From Alitta virens (lineage: Eukaryota; Annelida; Polychaeta; Phyllodocida; Nereididae), in assembly GCA_932294295.1 (NCBI GenBank), contig OW028585.1, positions 1,956,001-2,020,000 of the forward strand: 64,000 nt of DNA, read 5' to 3'. Below, one piece after another: positions 58,054-64,000 of this stretch. The notes beneath the pieces were generated by a model. The model did not search any database. It was not told the origin of the DNA and saw only the letters and a list, made by a program, of their open reading frames with translations. Position numbers and translations under genes: made by a program. Position 1 is the stretch's first letter, and each line of letters opens with the position of its first letter.

Positions 58054-58772
58054 TACATTAAGTGGACCATATATACTGTAAAATGCTGGATTAGGGAGAC
58101 CATTGGATTAAGTAGACCAAAACCTGGTCCACTTAATATTGAACAACATAACTTGTATATTCACCTGGGTTTTTTTGCTCTACAATGACTAATTTCTTGC
58201 TCTTGAAGGCACAATAGAGGATTACTTTCTATTTTTCTTTTTTTTTCTCTTATGAATTCTATGCATTGGTCTCTGTAAAACCACTACATGTATATTTCGT
58301 AGTATTAATTTACCATGAATAGGTGGACCACAAAACAACACAAATTTCTCCTGAAGTACAGCGTATATTGAAATATTAAAAACAGATATATTTGTGGTAC
58401 TGTATTGTCTCACAAACTGAGTGGCAAAATTTAGTTTTTAATATGTAATTGGCAAAACCTAAAAATAAGGGACCATGGTTTCACGCTCATTAAAAGTTTG
58501 TCAATGGCATCTGCACAAGGAGGTCATTTTAGGATCCACAGTGTGTGATTATTAGACAAAAACAAATATTCTATTAATTTCAGTCTTTGAAAAGGAATAT
58601 TTTATAAGAAAAAAAATGTTTACCACTATATATTAGGTGGACCATATATACTGTAAAATGCTGGATTAGGGAGACCATCAGATTAAGTACACCAAAACCT
58701 GGTCCAATTAATATTGAACAACATAACTTGTGTATGCACCTGGTTTTTTTGCTCTACAATGACTGATTTCTT
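58054..58772 (+). repeat. Pair of 150-bp direct repeats
   Basis: 58,054-58,202 and 58,626-58,772 share GGACCATATATACTGTAAAA, GGATTAGGGAGACCAT and ACCAAAACCTGGTCCA. Each contains short palindromes around AAGTGGACCA / TGGTCCACTT. Confidence 0.85.
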
Positions 58773-58799
58773 GCTGCAAAATCCTGGCAAAATAAGTTA

Positions 58800-60045
58800 T
58801 ATCTGTATGGTTTGTATTGATTTGTATTTAAATAACATCTAAATACAAATAAATATCTATCTTAAAGGATTATATTGTATGGAATGATACTCATCACATC
58901 CATTTTCATAACCTCATAAGTCTAAATATTTTTCACACGCTGATAACTTTTAGCTGGCAACTGAAGGATCTATACATTATCAATTGCCATATTCCCTTCA
59001 ACAGTTACTAAATTGTTGAGTTGCTGATTTGCATTTATGCATACACTGCCGTGCAAAACTTTGGAAACGCATTGAATTTTTCAATGAAAATATCAGCTAT
59101 GTTTTAACCCAGGTCATAAAAAACATATGCAATCATCACAAACTTTTTCAGAGGAATAATTTATGAAATCAATAAAAAAAAGATACAGATAATCAAACTA
59201 TTATATAACATTATACAAACATATTCATGCTAAATCACTTTAATTAGGCAATTTGATTTTATGGTTATAATTTGTTTTATAGTCTCATAGTTAATGTTGG
59301 ACCCAGAGTTCTTTTTATTCAGTCGTAGTCTTCCAGTCATAAAGTGGCTAAATTGGAGATATTTCATTTGATGCTTTATCTCATTTCATTAATTCAGGAA
59401 AATGATATAGTTTTACCCTTCTTATGATTAGATAGTAATATTTGGCTATCCGTTTGAAAACCTTTCTGTATATTCACTGACTAATCATTTAAAAATAATT
59501 TTTTGAATTACTTGCTCTACAAATTGACTTCTGAAAATAAGATAAAAATATTGATGTGTTTTCACCAAATTATCACTCCACTGAAAGTCTCACTAAGTTT
59601 CCGCTGGCTGGGTTGATATTTCATGAATTTTTAATGGAATGTTAGCCAGGGTTAATTTCAGCAAATTCAGTGATTATCTGGTAAAAAGTCTGTGAAAATG
59701 ATGAAAATATTTACTATTTCATACCACTACTGCAAAATTGGCATGTAGGCGGATTTGTATGTGCACAGGTTATATAACATTACATAGCAACTGCAAAGCA
59801 GCATTAAACTGTACTGTTCACTGTAATTTGTCACATCTAAAATATTTCTGCTGATTGCCTGTACCAATTATGTCCTGTTCAGAAACATAGCTAACTTTCC
59901 TTGCAAAGTCCAATGAGTTTCCAAACTGTTGTACGACAGTGTATATACTTTTTTTTTTTTAATATCAAACACATTACAGGTGTATATTAAAGAAAGTAAT
60001 ATAGATCATTATGCAACTAATTATTATTAAATTTGCTATTTATTA
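58800..60045 (+). repeat. Dispersed palindromic repeat, copy 3, split by a mariner MITE
   Basis: 58,800-59,041 matches 33,420-33,630 and 59,942-60,045 matches about 33,655-33,790, so the halves were once joined. Confidence 0.65.
59044..59941. mobile_element. Tc1/mariner-type non-autonomous element (898 bp)
   Basis: Inverted ends of about 34 bp beginning CACTGCCGTGCAAAACTTTG at the left and CACTGTCGTACAACAGTTTG (complement) at the right. Flanked by TA on both sides (59,042-59,043; 59,942-59,943). No transposase frame. Confidence 0.85.
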
Positions 60046-61690
60046 TGAAGAAGAAAAAAAAATGAAACAAATGTCCAAATATAGCTTAAAAAGAATTACT
60101 ATAATTTAGATATATCGTTGGCAAATTTTACTGCTGTAAGGATCATAGAGTCATTAATATGAGGGTTTGAAATAGTACCAAATTTCAATTTTTTTCTTGT
60201 CATTAATGGTCATGAAGCCCCAAAAGGGTACATATTCTTGTGGAGTTCTGTATGCATGTAGACACAGTAGTGTGTGAGTTCTGCTCTGGCAATGGAAGAT
60301 TTTTTTTATTTATCTCTAAAGATAATTTAATATTATAAAATACATCTGAGGTATGTCAAAGTGACTATCAAAATACACAACTAAGCTATATACTAGTATA
60401 TAGAGTAATACCAAAATACTGTAAGGGCAAGTGCATTAATGCAAGAGAACAGCTCCAGAAACACAATTCAAAAAATTTTTTAGAATTTTTGTTCAGATTT
60501 TCCATTATTATATAAACAGCGTGAAATGAATATCAAAATTGGCCAGTCAAGTTCATTGGATATTGGACATTCGTTGAATATTCAATAAACAGTTAAGTTC
60601 ATTTGATATTGGAGATTCGTTGAATATTCAACTAACAGTAAAGTTTATTGAATATTCAATGATTGAATATTCGCCAGAGAGGCAAGGGAGAAGGGTTTGA
60701 TGCCTTGGGGAGAGGGTCACCGCGTCCCCCCCCCCCCCCCCAATGGCCTATTTTTTTTCAAATTTCGTAAAACACAGCCAACATATGCCAAAGTGACTAT
60801 CAAAAGGAACCACTAGGCCATATAGTATCACTGCACACAATTATTGATTATCTTACAAATCATGATACAGTCCGGGCGCGGACACTTGCAAGAGCACCAG
60901 TTTGCCGCCGCCAGCCTACCTGCCTTTTCAGACAAATATATCTCGCTTATTATTTGGTACTACAATCCAGTCTTTATTTGACGAAAATCAAACTAATATT
61001 AGGGGAGCAGCAGCCTTTAAAAGTATATACAACCCCCCTCCCTGCCTACGCTGATGCTGACGCTGGTAGCAGTCGGCAAGTTGCAACTCGGCGGGTTACT
61101 CATGGAAGCTGGAAGCGGTCGAGTTACTCCTACTACCCGTTGGCCTACACCTAGTAAACCGCCGGCGTTACTGCAGGTAAAATTAGGGACGGATAACTCG
61201 CCGACTTCGACGGGTAATCCGCCGACTTTGACGGGTATTCCGCCAACTTTTGACGGTTTTTGGATACCCAGGAGTTTGCCATCATATGGCAATTCAGTCA
61301 AATCCACACCATTTTCACCAAATAAAAGGCGCACACTTGTACAATGGGAATTTCTTGGACACGGTAATTCCTTGCTTTAGTGTTTCCATTTCTTGTGAAA
61401 AAGCCTGATTATGAATATGCTGTATCAGCAGAGTTTTTACTTGCTGCTGTTCAGCAAATACAAATTCTGCAAACTTCCTATCATGGATCTCAAGACTCAG
61501 GCAACGACTCTAATGCTCTTCACTAATGATCCCCAGCATTTAAAATCAAAAAACTCAGTTGATGTTGATGTACAAACTAAAGTATCACCAACAGTGACTT
61601 CATCTTCAAGCCCATCTTGTGCTAATTCTACTACATCAGTGTCAAGTAGCTCAAACAGAGCTGCAGGTCCATTTAACACAATTTACTAAC
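60046..61690. other. Non-coding stretch with small repeats
   Basis: AAAGTGACTATCAAAA repeats at 60,359 and 60,790; GTTGAATATTCAA palindromes repeated at 60,540-60,670; a C run at 60,726-60,742; a short GACTTTGACGGGTA-type repeat at 61,190-61,260. ORFs at 61,017-61,380 and 61,411-61,689 have no recognised domain. Confidence 0.45.
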
Positions 61691-61699
61691 TAAAGCTAG

Positions 61700-64000
61700 T
61701 GATTTCTTAAACTACCTCAACCCAATTAGCTTCCATTTGAAAATATCTCCTCGGATCCATTCAAGCACTATCAGTCAAACATCGATAGGTCACATTTTCT
61801 GGCAAATGCAATGGTTCTCTAATTAACTTCAGCTTGCTGTAACTTTCTTGAGTGGAGCCACATTGGCCCTAGACATCACTAAAGCAGAAACAGTCTTAGA
61901 CTGTGATCTGAGAACTAAGTACACAAATACTCCATATGCCTTTTCTGAGGCATCACTGAAGGCAAGGAGCTCCAGGGCATTCAGATCAGCCTAAGATCCA
62001 ATGGTGTAACACCTTGGTACATGCCAAGAATTGAAACGAGACAAACCTTCCAACCAAACACGAACTCGATCAGAAATGACCTCAGGAATTTATCTATCCC
62101 AACCTAGGCCCTGTCTCCATAGATTTTGAAAAGAGACTGTTAAACCAATAATAAGGATTCAAGAGGGTCAACCAATAGTGCAACAAGACTCAAAATGACA
62201 CGTTTATTCAACCTTTGTCTCTGCTAGAAAAGGCTTGTTTGACACCCACTTTGTCAATTTGAAATTAGCCTGACCCATCACACTGAGGGCCTCATGAACC
62301 ATATGTCTTGCCTCAGTTTCACTGTTAACCCCTGAGAGCCAATCATCAACATACAAGTTTTCTCTTAGCTCCTTAATAACACTAGTACTTTCAAAAAAAT
62401 CTTACTGATTCTTGATGGTAGCGTTTAGAATGAACAGACTACTTTGGTTGCCAAAGGGTACTCTAACTATTTGCATAACGCAAAGAACACCACTATTCTA
62501 AGAAAACGATGTACATCCTGGTCTTCCCTTCTAACAGAAAGACCTTCTTAATATCGGCCATATGACTACAAGCAATTGCCTAAAGCAAATCAAAATTTCC
62601 ACCAAACTGGGGACCAGATTTGGCCCTGTCTCAAGACAATTATTTAGAGAAACATTATTGGGCCCTTTGGCCGATGTATCAAACACAGGTCTAACTTTTG
62701 TGCTGGTACTTGACTCTCTAACCACTGGCCTGTGTGTCAAATAAACGACTAACTAACTCCTCAGACAGAACTTCCTCAACAATCGGATTGACCTCCATTT
62801 CATGCAAAGAAGAGTTGAGAATCCCTGTCCAGCTCATCAAAGACCTCAGCGTACTACCGGCGATCTAAAAATTATCCATCCGCATGGCACTTCAGCCATC
62901 CTTCCAAGGAAATGCAACCTCGCATCTACTGGCTTTGATCTTCAAATTTCTTTCAAAGTTATTCAACAGCCCAAAAATGTATAATATATATAGTTATGGA
63001 ATATGGTAAGTCATACAAACAAAGCAACTGATGCGACAAAGTGGGCCTGCTAGTCCCTCTAAGTACTTTGGATAGAATCCATCCAAACATCTATTCCTGA
63101 GCCTCAAGGCCTTCAGGAATAGAGAGTACCTTGGGTTTAACTAACTGCCAGTAACAATCTAAACCAATCAAGACATCTACAGTAACCTCTCTGTCGAAAT
63201 ACTTGTTGGCAAATTGCAAATTTCGTCCGAAAAGACTCCAACAAATCCGCCAGCACATTCTTACAATACAATGAAGCACATACAACGGGGATTTCTGTGG
63301 CCAACACTGACGAAACATCAGAACAGCACTTTAACTGCAACCAACAGACATTTCTCAATTCTACTCTACTAGTTTTCCTGGTGCCAAATGTACCATAAGC
63401 AACATGTTCAGAACCAACAAAGTCTGGACTTACTGCCTTCACAAATCTACTTGACACATCGTACAACAAATGAGCCTTCACTGGACCCTTTCCACTTAAC
63501 ACTTCTACTGCAGCTGTCGGCATGACATTTTCTTATTGTCCCTCAGTGGACAATGCAATAGTTTCACTATTGAAAGCAACACTAGCTCCATTCTTAGTAT
63601 TGTCTTTGCTCTTCTCATCAGAAGAATGAGATTTTCTGCAGAACAACAAATGATGAGTTCCTTGACACTTACTACATTTCTGAGACTACAATCTTGTGCC
63701 AGATGATCTTTTCCCAAGCAATGGAAACACAAACCATTTTTTCAAATTAGTAAAATTCAAACAACATTGCGTTGGATGCGTACTCTTCTTGCACACTAGA
63801 CAACTAATTGCTTCCTTAGAAGCGGTCTGCAAAGCTGTGGCTGAAGGCCTGTGCTTTTTCTCTTCAACCTTAACTTCAGGTTTCAACAAAGTCTTGAAAG
63901 TCTGCGACTTCTCTTGTAGAGAAATCTCCTTTCCTAAGAATTCTAGTTACCATTCTATCTAGTAACCATTCTAAGTCACTTTTATTTTTCATCACTGTTA
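61700..64000 (-). mobile_element. Decayed BEL/Pao LTR retrotransposon, gag-pol, running off the right edge
   Basis: Minus-strand order fits BEL/Pao: zinc-knuckle-like CLVCKKSTHPTQC and a true CCHC knuckle CFHCLGKDHLAQDC (about 63,729-63,688) of gag; a protease-like region (63,523-63,090) ending IGLDCYWQLVKPK; reverse transcriptase with RPVFDTSAKG, SLNNCLETGPNL (62,740-62,531); YVDDW-type catalytic box (about 62,360); and an RNase H-like SDASEKAYGVFVY segment (about 61,960-61,920). Numerous frameshifts and stops; no LTR visible. Retroviral-like reverse transcription is the family role; this copy is dead. Confidence 0.85.

Noticed and set aside
61017..61380. Overlapping 105-108-aa ORFs on both strands
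   Set aside because: Driven by a short GACGGGTA-type repeat; no recognised family and no gene structure.

Overview
This is a window of animal nuclear DNA. It is AT-rich, has long introns with GT-AG (and one GC-AG) splice sites, AATAAA signals, simple-sequence arrays and many transposon families. The two host genes I can assemble (a CARD protein and a secreted LamG-like protein) point to a metazoan. The Polinton/adintovirus-like element, BEL/Pao, CR1/Jockey-type LINEs, tRNA SINEs and AAGGTCAAGGTCA repeats suggest a marine invertebrate. The phylum cannot be fixed from sequence alone.

Layout. (1) 1-about 10,300: part of an integrated double-stranded DNA virus-like element of the Polinton/Maverick or adintovirus type, running off the left edge. 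It carries a small protein and a packaging ATPase on the minus strand (TAATG overlap), a multi-exon acidic nuclear-type gene on the plus strand, and a protein-primed type B DNA polymerase broken by a single in-frame TAG. Two more minus-strand genes follow: an unknown protein of about 331 aa and a small membrane protein. No integrase, capsid protein or protease lies in the window, so the class is an inference. (2) 10,745-13,121: a 2.4 kb foldback transposon with a perfect 9-bp target duplication, built from inverted arrays of a 178-bp satellite. (3) 13.1-24 kb: repeats, LINE relics, a young tRNA SINE and a long TCTG array. (4) 24,060-28,928: the last five exons of a CARD-domain gene. (5) 28.9-35.1 kb: intergenic with dispersed repeats. 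(6) 35,118-48,618: a complete gene, from TATA box to poly(A) signal, for a secreted protein of 269 aa with a LamG/concanavalin-like fold. Two of its exon-intron junctions have been tandemly amplified into the following introns. (7) 48.6-64 kb: tandem repeats, CR1/Jockey-type LINE remnants on both strands, a Tc1/mariner MITE nested in an older repeat, and a decayed BEL/Pao retrotransposon running off the right edge.

How the genes work together: in the viral element the ATPase would package DNA copied by the protein-primed polymerase, and the spliced gene between them is probably regulatory. The CARD protein is likely an innate immune or cell-death adaptor. The LamG protein is secreted, possibly lectin-like or matrix-binding. 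The host genes and the element have no evident functional link.
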